Assembly: GCA_012184525.1 (NCBI GenBank)
Contig: WOFQ01000192.1
Location: 1 to 10,573, forward strand
Direction: 5' to 3'
DNA: 10,573 nucleotides
From: Xenoacremonium recifei
Taxonomy: Eukaryota > Ascomycota > Sordariomycetes > Hypocreales > Nectriaceae
Shown here: piece by piece, positions 1 to 8,907 of the stretch
Layout of the letters: the number at the start of each line of letters is the position of its first letter
Position numbering within the stretch: position 1 is the stretch's first letter
Notes under the pieces: model-generated
What the model saw: the letters and a program-made list of their open reading frames with translations, nothing else
Databases searched by the model: none
Told to the model about the DNA's origin: nothing
Made by a program: the position numbers and the translations under genes

Positions 1-18
1 GAGTTACAGGCTGTGTCG

Positions 19-54
19 CCACCTCTCCGTCAGGAGAGGTGGGGGCATGACTAA
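19..54 (+). mobile_element. perfect hairpin followed by CTAA|T; possible Helitron 3' terminus
   Basis: Positions 19-28 (CCACCTCTCC) and 33-42 (GGAGAGGTGG) form a perfect 10-bp stem closed by the tetraloop GTCA. Eight bases after the stem comes CTAA (51-54), followed by T. A GC-rich hairpin a few bases before CTRR, inserted 5' of a T, is the known signature of a Helitron 3' end. If so, the element body lies left of the window and only its last bases are visible. No Rep/helicase coding sequence is present here to support the call, and a plain hairpin is an equally simple explanation. Confidence 0.3.
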
Positions 55-244
55 TACAACCCACCGGGTACGTTATCGAGGAAGCGAGCGCATTTGTCAT
101 GCTTTGTCTGCCAAGTCTTGCACTTTTCTCCCAACGCCGTCTGACCACTGGCTATTAAAATTACCGCATTTTCTGCATTCCAGCGGCATTTTGACAACCG
201 AGACCTCAATTCTGGCTCTCTTATCTTTGGCCCTCTCATTACCG

Positions 245-370
245 ACTCCACTTCGGTCAGAAGCTGAGGTGCATTTATCAAGTCATGCGTCGAGTTGGTA
301 GGTTTGCATCATTATCAACCATCTTCCTTCTATTGGCCGGCTAAATTCTCACTCCACATCGGTCAAAAGC
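245..370. repeat. diverged direct repeat (two copies)
   Basis: A 20-bp unit at 245-264 recurs at 351-370 with 18 of 20 bases identical (ACTCCAC, one variable base, TCGGTCA, one variable base, AAGC). Weaker similarity extends a few bases to each side. The copies are 106 bp apart. On the minus strand both can be read as Leu-Leu-Thr-(Glu/Asp)-Val-Glu, but the second copy then meets stops, so this may be a decayed duplicated coding segment or transposon remnant. I do not recognise the parent element. Confidence 0.4.
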
Positions 371-864
371 CTACATGCACTTCACATGAAGCCTGCATGC
401 AAGTACTCTGTTCAGCCGCAGAAATTACTCTGCTGATATTATCGAGTTGGTCGTCAGTTAGTTGCCTTGCAGTATCGTCGATGATGTGACCTGCCTAATT
501 AGGGTTGACCATCCCATTGATGCATCCAATAAAATCGCAACACATTACTTGCCGACTTAGCCGGATTGCAAACCGTATGGTAGCAACCTGGCGCTCGTGT
601 GGCTGTCACGAAGTGCTTGAGATTGCATTGTTGCGAGTTCTCGGCCTGGCTGTGCCGTAAGCCCTTAAAATAGTAAGTGGGTCATCCGGGACGGGACACG
701 GGACGGAAAGTCGAGCCCAACATGTCATTGTTGCATCGCACCCAAGACGCAGACAAATCATTATTTGACACGTTATGTAATTTCACTCACATAAAGAATG
801 AGGTCAATCAAGATGAAATTACAATTGAAGTGCAGTGTAAACAAAAGTGGAGATATGATACGTT

Positions 865-1071
865 ATGCACGCTCTCTCGGGGATGTTGCGTACCGCAATG
901 CAGCTAGCATCTGGAGCAGGACACTTGGACACTCTCAAGGTACTGTTCAAGGTAATTCCATTTTACATTGATTTGAAGGATGCTGAGAACAGAGTCCCTC
1001 TGCTCTATGCCATGATGAGAAACACCAACACGTATCGGTGCAGCTTCGATGAAGATGTGGCTGGCAGGTAG
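865..1071 (+). pseudogene. possible ankyrin-repeat gene relic
   Basis: The frame reads TAMQLASGAGHLDTLKVLF, which resembles the ankyrin pattern TPLHLAA-x-GH-x-x-(V/L)-V-x-x-LL. It continues with IDLKDAENRVPLLYAM, which resembles the start of the next repeat (D-x-x-G-x-TPL-x-x-A). That gives about one and a half degenerate repeats. The frame then ends, and neither the flanking sequence upstream (677-864) nor downstream adds further repeats that I can see. Ankyrin repeats are abundant in accessory fungal genes and relics are common. The piece is short and two key positions are non-consensus (Met for His in TPLH, Val for Thr), so a chance resemblance remains possible. Confidence 0.3.
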
Positions 1072-2462
1072 CGTAGGGAAAACTTCCCTTGCTTCTGGTG
1101 GCAGTTTATGGAAATACGCAGTCTTAAGGCTTTTCTTGCATGCGAAGTCAGTTCGTACCGCTGGGTATGTAGGTCATTGTGCAGCGTAAATATTTGCCTA
1201 GGAGAAGAGAGATCCGATTGTAGGACGTAAGGTGGTCTTATGGGTGGCGTTAAGAGTCTTGTTAAATTGTCTAGGGTAGTTAGTTGTGTTTTCTCGTCTT
1301 AGTGCGTCATATAACCTGTGAGTTCTCATCTATTATCTAGGTCCTCTATGAGTAATAATTTATGGTCCTTCGGCTTACGAATGCCCTGTACTTGCGGCTT
1401 TCGCCTTTATCATAGCCGTGATTGAAACAACAGATCCTTTATTTGCACGATACCTCCTTTCTAAGTGGACCTGGTGCGCACTCCCGACACAGGTGGAGTT
1501 TCACGACTTCATTTCACGCCCAGGAAACTTCAAATTATATCAGAACTGCACAGCCATACATGTATCCTGACCCTAAACTGAAATTACGAGGTACAGACAA
1601 AAGACAAGAGTTCAAGATCATGTGAATAAAACCACGTATTTTCAAAATCAAAGGAGAGATAAAGTTCATTGCAACCTTCCCTAGGCAATCAAGTCTGGGA
1701 AAGACTTTCAGGAGATATATTCTCTTCTATTGCACTCCTTTGTGGTTTATAAATGGAAAAATAGGATTAGAGGCTAGCTAATGTTCTTAAGGCGCCACGC
1801 TCCCACAGTGTCCTCGGGAAAGGAAATTTCTGTACTATGCATGACCATAGTTAATCGACAAACCAAAGAGAGGGTTGGGAAGGGGTCTGACATTTACTTC
1901 TATCTATAAGGCTGTCTAATTATATAAAACCTGAAACCCATTAGTGGCAGCAGGATTGTTCGATTACTATTAAGACGTTGCTCTTATATCGGCCAAGAGT
2001 TAGACGATGGGATTTTGAGAGCCTGGAAGCTTAGCACAACCTAGGAAGAATTATAGGTGCTAGGAATAAGGGGAGCGCATCGTAGAGTTCAGATGCATTG
2101 CCATAGAAGCATTAGAACTCCAGTTCATTATTAGCCCCAACAACCGAGATTGGCACTTCTGCTTATGGCAAAAGCCTTGCGCCAGGGGTTCGAGACCTAG
2201 ATGCGCCAAAAATCATCTCAAGGGTCTCTGGCTGGCTCTAACAATTAAACAGGTCTTATGCTAGGTTTACATAGACACTAGCTGTCTATAGAATATACTT
2301 CACCGCGAAAGAGACGATGCAGACGGCAGATCACCGGAAAATCTCTTACAGGCCACATCTCCCTTCTTCACGTGATCGCGCTAACTGTCGGACAGGTGAC
2401 TTCGGATGACACGGCTCAAGTTGATATGTTCAATAGGAAATAATAAAGTCACAAATAAGGGA

Positions 2463-2469
2463 TATATAT
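2463..2469 (+). promoter_or_regulatory. TATA-like element upstream of the Zn2Cys6 gene
   Basis: TATATAT lies about 307 bp before the ATG at 2776. A pyrimidine-rich stretch follows (around 2570-2600, TTTCCTCCCTTGACCCCTTT), as is common near fungal transcription starts. This would imply a 5' leader of roughly 180-280 nt. The element is AT-rich and isolated, so the assignment is tentative. Confidence 0.25.
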
Positions 2470-2775
2470 GAGGGGCCCGTAGGCTATTCAATTGATCCAC
2501 AGCTTCCTGCATTCAGACTGTTGTAGCTTGTTCTGTTAATATTGTGTGTATGTGTTCCGCGGTGCGGGATTTCCTCCCTTGACCCCTTTTCCTTAGTCAT
2601 CTCGGCTGGACCTACCTGACTAGTCCGACACTAACTCTGCATGCCCTACGGAGTACTCCATACTTCCAAAGACCATTGAGATCTAATCCCTACGCGCTGG
2701 ACAAGCACGCCCTCGGAACGACAGAACACGTCCCTCAACGAGAGCGGGTACCGATCTTGCGAGGTATAACGTAAC

Positions 2776-5107
2776 ATGCCATCGCCACTCTCGAATTCCG
2801 ACCACCTCCTCAACCTGGCGCCGAGCCCGAGCATCGTCGTGTCGAATCAACCAGCTCTTGCAACGAAGTACAATGGCCCAAAAGCAAGCCAGCGATCATG
2901 TATAATGTGCCGAAGACGGAAAGTCAGATGCAATAAGGAAACTCCATGCTCCAATTGTATTAGGAATGGGGCTATATGCGTCTTTCCACCCCCTGGGCGA
3001 GCTCGACCAACACCACGCGGTCGCCGGCCCGAAGCTGGGCAATCGTCTATCAGTCAAAAGGAACAAGGCGCACAGCATTTGCCGCAGGCTCTGCGTGTGC
3101 AAGACAGCCAGTCTGAGTTTTGTGGTGGGCGTGCAAGATGTCAAGTCCATGCGACTGGAGAAAACGATACATCAATCGCGTCACCAAAAGCCCGTCCGGT
3201 TCAGGGCTTCAACGATACCGTATCTAGTCGAGAGCAGTGGATGGAACGCTGCTTGTATTTCGGAGAGATGCCGCCAAAGCCTCTTTATCAGATTGGAAGT
3301 CCGTCAGCTGCATCTAGAGATAACGGGGGCGATGTCTATGCTTCGTGCCTGACAAGACTAACGAGGCTTGTACGTGATAAACCTGCATTATTACCTGTTC
3401 CTTTACTCCAGTACTTGTCCTACTAACTCATATAGCTTGCCGAATCACCGGGTTCCATTTCAGATGACATTGAGAACGAAGATGTGGAAGTTGTTTCGGA
3501 CAACAACGATACTCAATCAGTGGATATCCTTCGGGAGACCACGCCAACTAACCCCGATCATGACATCTTTATACTCGGTTGCAATCTGCCTGATGACAGC
3601 CTAGGCAGCCAGCATCCTTCCCCGTCCGAGATACCCTTCTACTGGCAGACATTTGTGGAGAACGTCGACCCTCTAATCAAGATGTTTCACATTCCGTCTA
3701 TGAACAAGATGATTAGGGAAATACAGCGCAACACTCGATCCATCAGCCCATCCGAAGATGCGCTGATATTGGCCGTCTACTTTGCCGCTGTGACCTCCAT
3801 GACACCAGATGAAGTAGGTCCGCTTCGCATATGTACACTGACATGGCTTAACACTTTGACAGACGCAAGAATTTCTTGGCCAGGACAAGGAGACTTTGCT
3901 CGCGCAATATCGACTTGCCACAAAGAGAGCGCTTGCTCGGGCTGAGTTTATGTCGTCCTCAAACCTGATGACGTTACAGGCAGTTGTCTTATTCCTATTC
4001 TGTCTACGCGAAAGCGACCAGTCACGGTTCACTTGGACCATGACCGCACTCGCTGTTCGAATAGCACGAGGGCTTGGAATACATCGAATTTGTCGAGGGA
4101 CCGAGTTATCCCCTTATGATACGGAGATTAGCCTAAGACTTTGGCTCAGTATCTGGCTGCTGGATTCAAGGACCGCCCTGGACCAAGGGACAGAATTTTT
4201 AATACCCGAGGGGACCTCTGACATGGTACTCCCGCTTAATATCAACGATTCCGATCTTGACCCCACTAGTGTCGAATATCCGCCCTCGAGAACGGGCATG
4301 ACCGATATGGCACCAACTCTGGTCAAGTATGAGATTGGATTATTGATGAAGCGACTGAGAGAACTCAAGCGCGGACGTGAGGGCGGGCAGCAATCCCCCA
4401 CACTCGACCAGGGAGGTATGGAGCAAATGGCAGCTGATTGCAGGAGAAAGGTGGAAGAGGAGTACTTGCAGAACTGTGACGACGACAATTCTTTCCAACG
4501 ATTCACAGCTTTAAACACGCGGCTCTTTTTTGCTGAGTTACCGTTGCTCATCTACCATCCTGTTTTGTCCTCCGGTCTAAGATCGGATTTATCACTGGCT
4601 ACCAGAGATCGTTTGCTGGACGCGTCCATCGAGACAATCGAGTGCTCCTATGAGGTGTTAACGATATGGGCATGGCCGTGCTGGGCCAGACAGCCCTGCA
4701 CCTACGTCCACTGGCATGCAATCTCAATAATGATAGAAGAGCTGTGCGCTCGTTCCAGCGATGCGGGAATTGTGCAGAAAGCTCGGAACGCTATGGATCT
4801 TGCAATTGGTTGTTGGGGCTTATCAGCCCACCAAGAAGATGAACTATGGAAACCACTCATGAGGCTGGTGACGAAAGCAAAGAAGAAACTTGAGGCAAAT
4901 GAGTCTCTTTACGGGCAGGGCGCAATTTTGACAGAGTACGATCCGGGTGGTCTGTTAATGCCTGCGGATTGGGCGTTGACGAACTCTGAAATGCCACCAT
5001 CATGGCCGATTGAGTTTTCACCTACATATTTCTACGAGGTTATGGGTGAAGATTTCATAGTCGATTCAAAGGGCAGCCCAAGTGAGGTAATCGACTCAGT
5101 GACATAA
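2776..5107 (+). CDS. Zn(II)2Cys6 transcription factor with fungal-specific regulatory domain
   Basis: Predicted nuclear DNA-binding regulator of 738 aa from three exons: 2776-3369, 3436-3813 and 3863-5107. Intron 1 (3370-3435) starts GTACGT, has a perfect TACTAAC branch site and ends ATAG. Intron 2 (3814-3862, 49 nt) starts GTAGGT, has CTTAAC and ends ACAG. Both are phase 0 and the joined frame stays open. Residues 42-68 form the canonical Cys6 cluster, C-x2-C-x6-C-x5-C-x2-C-x6-C, with the basic run RRRKVR inside it. From about residue 260 (FYWQTFVENVDPL) to about 520 the sequence follows the fungal-specific transcription factor domain (Fungal_trans type), including LMTLQAVVLFLFCLRE and ALAVRIARGLGIHR. 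The length is usual for the family. Such genes often control an adjacent metabolic cluster; here the neighbours are a convergent kinase and, further on, broken transporter, bZIP and dehydrogenase genes. Target genes cannot be read from the sequence. Confidence 0.9.
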
Positions 5108-5587
5108 AGTGTGATGGTTTGTATATGGATACCCTTCACCACCTTACTTTGAGAGAACGGAATTGACATATTCGCCACTGGCAAGTCTCGGAGTTTTGAT
5201 CCGTGCTCCCAGGAAATTGAAGCTAACTACGAGACATGTGGAAGCAGGAACCACCAGGCTGAGAGCATAAAACAAAGACGCAACGGATCTATCTCCCAGA
5301 CTTGTCTGAGAACAGCCCTGCCGAGGGAACCTAGGCACCACTGAGGTGATCCTTACTCTCCAACAGCCGGCACAACCGCCCCAGCGGAAGGCTGGGGAGC
5401 TTGGATATGGATACCGGTATGGGGTTTGACATGAAGTTTCGCTTCTCGGATCAACCCTCTGTCCCGGGCTAGCTACCGCGTAACTTCTTCTGTCAGTTCA
5501 TAAGTGTTCATCGATAGCCCTTGATGTGCGATCCATTGTGTATGCGAAATTGTCTTTCATTCCCCGATCTTGGTGAAAACTAAAATT
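5108..5587. other. convergent intergenic region between the transcription factor and CK1 genes
   Basis: This 480-bp stretch must hold the 3' ends of both flanking transcripts. I see no coding region. It contains a GC-rich perfect hairpin (5379-5397) and the 10-bp palindrome ATACCGGTAT (5411-5420). No clear AATAAA was noted close to either stop codon. Confidence 0.5.
5379..5397. repeat. GC-rich hairpin, 7-bp stem
   Basis: CCCCAGC (5379-5385) pairs perfectly with GCTGGGG (5391-5397) across the 5-nt loop GGAAG. It sits between two converging genes, where a folded 3' end could matter. Unlike the left-edge hairpin, it has no CTRR at the right distance on either strand, so it does not look like a Helitron end. 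Confidence 0.4.
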
Positions 5588-6605
5588 CTAAGGTCCTTTG
5601 TCTCTAGCCGATCCGTTGCCTGCTACCGCCTTGTTTATGGCTTCGGCATTTTTTTGATATTTGTAAACGGTCCAGTCAAAGACATAGTCGTACTGGAAGC
5701 CTTCGCGGACGAAGAGATCCCGAAAGATTTTTCGCAAGTAACTATAATCAGGCTTATCGTCAAATCGAAGTGACCGAGTATAGTTAAGATAAATAGCGAA
5801 CTCGTTGGGGTAGCCACGGCATAGGACTTCAGTTGGTGTCGTCATCTTCTTCTCCATAATGCGATCATATTTCTGTTTCTTCGTAGCAGCCTTTAACCCT
5901 TGCCAGGGCAATGCGCCACGCATGAAGTACAGCATGATATAGCCAAGAGATTCCATATCATCGCGCCGAGCCTGTTCGACACCAAGATGCGTATTGATAG
6001 ATGCATAACGAGCAGTGCCAGTTAGGTTCTTATTCTCGCGATATGGGATATGGAAGTGGGTTTTAGGATCGCGATATTTCTTCGCCAGACCAAAGTCAAT
6101 CATATTGACTTGATTTCCTCGTTTTCCAATTCCCATCAAGAAATTATCCGGCTTAATATCGCGATGGATAAAGGACTTAGCGTGGATATACTCAATCCGG
6201 GAGATGAGCTGGTCTACCAGCAATAGAACCGTCTTTAAGGAGAATTTCCGGTTACAGAAATTAAACAAGTCCTCTAAGCTAGGGCCTAGAAGGTCGTAAA
6301 CCATAGCATTATAGTCAGATTCGGTACCGTACCAACGAACGAATGGGATTCCGACGCCCCCAGCGAGTGATTTATAAACTCGGGCTTCATATTCAAGCTG
6401 CGGATGCTTGGCCCTCACGCTCTCGAGCTTAATAGCAATTTCTTCTCCGGAAATAATATTGGTCCCTAGGTAGACGTCGCCGAATGACCCAGAGCCAATC
6501 TTGCGACCGATTCTGTATTTGTTGCCGACTCGGAGGTCCTGGTAAGGAGAAGTTAGCAAGGCCAAAAGCAAGAACCCGGGAGGAGATGAAAAGGTTGCAC
6601 ACCAT
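5588..6605 (-). CDS. casein kinase I, short divergent paralogue (CkiA/Hrr25-like)
   Basis: Serine/threonine kinase of the CK1 family, predicted 317 aa. Proposed model: exon 1 is the ATG alone (6605-6603); a 64-nt intron (6602-6539) starts GTGTGC, has GCTAAC and ends TTACCAG; exon 2 is 6538-5588. The protein then starts Met-Asp-Leu-Arg-Val-Gly, as expected for fungal CK1, and no in-frame ATG lies further upstream. Catalytic elements are complete: GSGSFGD loop (16-22), Lys38, Glu52, HRD with Asp128, DFG at 149-151, and the CK1 signature TARYASINTH. The basic TKKQKYDRI segment is present too. Oddities: the protein ends about 20 residues after the conserved FDWTVYKYQKN, lacking the regulatory tail found in most CK1 enzymes. 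The gatekeeper position 82 is Tyr where I recall Met in fungal CkiA. Changes against the remembered family consensus are otherwise few and conservative, so it is probably a selected gene rather than drifting debris. It converges on the Zn2Cys6 gene. Confidence 0.88.
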
Positions 6606-7447
6606 GGCTGCTATGTTGGTCGTGTTAAGTTTGGTCTTCCGTTCCCCGGTGGCAGACCACCGATGAAGAGTGACGTGGCCGTGGGGTGATAGTAGATACA
6701 CCACGAAAAAAAGTAAAAGGTTTGACGCTATTAACGCCGAGATGAGATTCAAAAATAACTAAGGTAATTAGAAGAAATGAAATCTGGGAAGGGTTGGGCG
6801 TTCGTATTTATCCACAGCCTCGGTCATGTTTATTCGGCCTTCGCTGTAAATGTTATCGGCCTTCGGCCTTCGGCCGTCGAATACCAGCCACAGCAGCAAA
6901 GCGCCGACTTGGAAAATCTCTAAAGCGTATTCGAGATATCTAGAACAATAGAAATAATTTATCCAAAGCTTCTTAGTTCTGGTATTTAAGAACTTTCACC
7001 TCACTCTTACCCTAGATGATTTGGGTTCTATGATTACGAGCGTAATTTTACCTGACATACTTGGAATGCATTGACTGTCTTTTGAGAAAAGAAGCCGGTT
7101 ATTCCACATAGACGTTTGTATTGTCTCCCAATTGCGCCAATGGATATGTCCCCAGTGGATTTGGCAGATCCTGCATTAATAATTGAACGCCAAACAAGCA
7201 TCTCAAACCTGGGCGGCACATCCTTGCACCGCCCCGTATATCCTAGAACGAGGACGAAAACCCCCAGGATTATGTCAAGCAATGAACTGCAACGCGTAAA
7301 TGAGACAGAACAGAAGGGTTCATTATCTAACGGCAGCCAGGACCGGCATCGATCCTGAAGAGTGATGGAAGGAAATATGTCAATATTCTAGGCTATATCG
7401 TACGCAGTCTGCTCAAGGAATCCCTGGGATTTCGAACATTATCTGAC
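6606..7447. other. intergenic region between CK1 and the MFS remnant
   Basis: The left part should be the CK1 promoter and 5' leader on the minus strand, which carries a pyrimidine run (CTTTTACTTTTTTT at 6719-6706). A 7-bp tandem repeat lies at 6857-6876. Around 7034-7390 both strands have open frames of 80-120 codons; the minus one lacks any ATG, and neither matches a family I know, so no gene is called. Confidence 0.45.
6857..6876. repeat. short tandem repeat CGGCCTT x 2.9
   Basis: Two full CGGCCTT units and a third CGGCC, followed by G, run from 6857 to 6876. A related TTCGGCCTTCG sits about 15 bp to the left (6834-6844). The array lies some 250 bp upstream of the CK1 start. It could be a simple replication-slippage product. 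Confidence 0.6.
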
Positions 7448-8907
7448 CTAGACTTCTTCCATCTTCGTAAAATCCACTTCCTGAATAATCTCCTGGTCGT
7501 TGCTACTAATCTTATTAGATACCTTTGCGTCCCTTCCATCAAATAAAATAGCAATTTCCTCAAGAGTTGGCCCCTTGGTCTCGACAAAGAGGAACCAGAT
7601 GCAAGCCACCTCGATGACCAGGATCACGATGTAGACAAAGTAAAATTTCCATGCCAAATGTTCCAGGCCGATAGGGTTGACATACTGGTTCAGTACACCT
7701 GAAAGAGCCGTTACACCCAGGCAGATTGCTAGTCCCTTAGCTCGAATGCTGTAGGGGAGGATCTCAGAACAGTATGCGACAGTCAGGCCGGGCCACGCAA
7801 ATCCGGCTACTCCATAGAAAAGGAAGATCATTGCCAAGACGGCCTTTCCAGCACTGTCGTTTCCAGTGTCGGCGTACACAGCGGAGCAACTTTAGAAGGA
7901 TTAGCCAACTAAAATTTTAACTTTAATTCAGTAAGATATTTACCCGGTCCAGACACTGAATACCACAAGCATGCCAACAGCTGCAATCAGGAAGAGCATT
8001 CGTCGACCGAGCTTGTCAACAAAGTAGACAGAGAACCCTATGGCTACGAGGAAGGACCAGATCTGCAGGCCACCGTTAAACAGGGACTGGTCATATGGCT
8101 TACCAATCCCGACAGAGTTGAGTATATCGTGGAGATAGTAGGAGACTAGACCGTTCCCTACGCACACATAGTCAGTTTCTTTATCCTGCGAGGGCAGCCT
8201 CATAGGTAGATGCCGCACCTGAACATTGGGAAAAGAATGAAGTGAGAACAATGAGCAACAGGCGCATGCGATTGCCAGGGGTTTTGAAGAACACAATCCA
8301 TCCAGTCTCAGCCACTTCTGTCTCGAGCCGAATGGTGTCTTGAATCTCGGTATATTCGGCTTGGATGAACCGGTCGGTACTGTCACCGTTGGCGTGATAC
8401 TAGTTATGCTTCCTATTAGCAATTACCTCAAATTAGGTGAATGGATTTGCTGATGTATTGCTTACCTTGATCAAGATTTCCAGTGCTTCTTCATTTCTGC
8501 CCTTGGAGCAGAGCCAACGAGGGCTCTCAGGCAAGGTGAAGACGCCAGCCAATTGAAGTGCCGGCATTAGTGCTTGCAAAGCGACAGGCACACGCCAAGA
8601 TGCCTCTCCATTGTAATCGATAGTTCCGAAGATAGTCCATGCCGCGATAATTGAGCCGACGTACCAAAGAGTGTTGTACATGACAGTAAGCCTTCCACGA
8701 TGCTGAGGATATGCTAGTTCCATAATCAATAGCGGACCAGCGCCGATTGAGATATTGGATCCGAAGCCGACAAGGAACCGACCGCCGATGAACATGCCTT
8801 CATTAACCGTTGGAACGACTATCGGTAGTCAGATATGGCCACGGAAATAGGATCCAGGGGTGGATGGGCTTACCTTGGATGACAACACCCAGAACGAGTA
8901 TGAGGCA
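7448..8907 (-). pseudogene. 5'-truncated MFS sugar transporter (lactose-permease-like)
   Basis: Remnant of a plasma-membrane sugar/H+ symporter of the major facilitator superfamily. Reading on the minus strand: a stub ending at 8874 (LILVLGVVIQ), then exons 8818-8466, 8399-8219, 8157-7944 and 7889-7448, separated by introns of 55, 66, 61 and 54 nt with good GT-AG ends. The joined frame has no internal stop and gives about 400 residues. Family motifs are clear: GGRFLVGFG, LPESPRWL, KYHANGD at the start of the central loop, SQCSGNGLVSYYL, DKLGRR, and VETKGPTLEE near the C-terminus. Relatives are about 520-540 aa, so roughly the first 110 residues, including the first membrane helices and the first GRR loop, are missing. 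The frame has no ATG before Met at 8795 (MFIGG). Upstream the sequence changes directly into a bZIP/DUF3425 gene on the same strand. The clean frame and splice sites suggest a recent break. Confidence 0.8.

Larger units (their letters stand above)
505..2775. other. gene-poor stretch upstream of the Zn2Cys6 gene
   Basis: No reading frame here is long or conserved enough to call as an intact gene. Contents noted: a possible ankyrin-type relic (865-1071, listed separately); the inverted repeat ATAGACA (2271-2277) / TGTCTAT (2283-2289); a B-box-like GGTTCGAGACC near 2188-2198 without a tRNA fold around it; and, near the right end, the promoter and 5' leader of the transcription factor gene. The remaining short frames have stops in all directions and no recognisable motif. 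Confidence 0.5.

Noticed and set aside
51..281. 76-codon minus-strand frame with several Cys and His residues, considered as a transposase zinc-knuckle tail
   Set aside because: The Cys/His spacing does not fit a zinc knuckle or a known transposase end.
500..507. TTAGGGTT, as in a telomere repeat
   Set aside because: A single unit is present with no array, so it carries no evidence of telomere proximity.
1055..1189. Short plus-strand frame beginning MWLAGSVGKTSL, resembling a Walker A motif next to the ankyrin-like piece
   Set aside because: Only 44 codons, no Walker B or other NTPase motif follows, and the match is short enough to be chance.
1422..1625. 67-codon plus-strand frame in the gene-poor region
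   Set aside because: No domain, no homology recognised and no promoter-like context.
2152..2213. tRNA-like stretch: A-box-like TGGCACTTCTG, a 4-bp arm around a loop with T-GGC-A, and B-box-like GGTTCGAGACC
   Set aside because: The T stem pairs poorly, no 5' acceptor strand complements ATGCGCC at the right distance, and the D arm is too short. It may be a decayed tRNA-derived repeat, but I cannot support an RNA gene.
6606..6752. Minus-strand frame running into the CK1 start with a hydrophobic stretch, suggesting a membrane-anchored CK1
   Set aside because: The frame has no ATG upstream of 6605 (it would need TTG), and the CK1 family start after a 64-nt intron explains the data better.
7034..7390. 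Overlapping open frames on both strands (about 80-120 codons)
   Set aside because: The minus frame lacks any ATG and the plus frame has no recognisable domain; neither shows convincing splice sites or coding bias.
8829..8907. Continuation of the bZIP frame past the junction as a genuine C-terminus, or a single spliced bZIP-MFS fusion protein
   Set aside because: The continued frame reads through the transporter sequence in the wrong phase, and using the 8873/8819 intron keeps it out of frame with the transporter, so no in-frame fusion protein is apparent.
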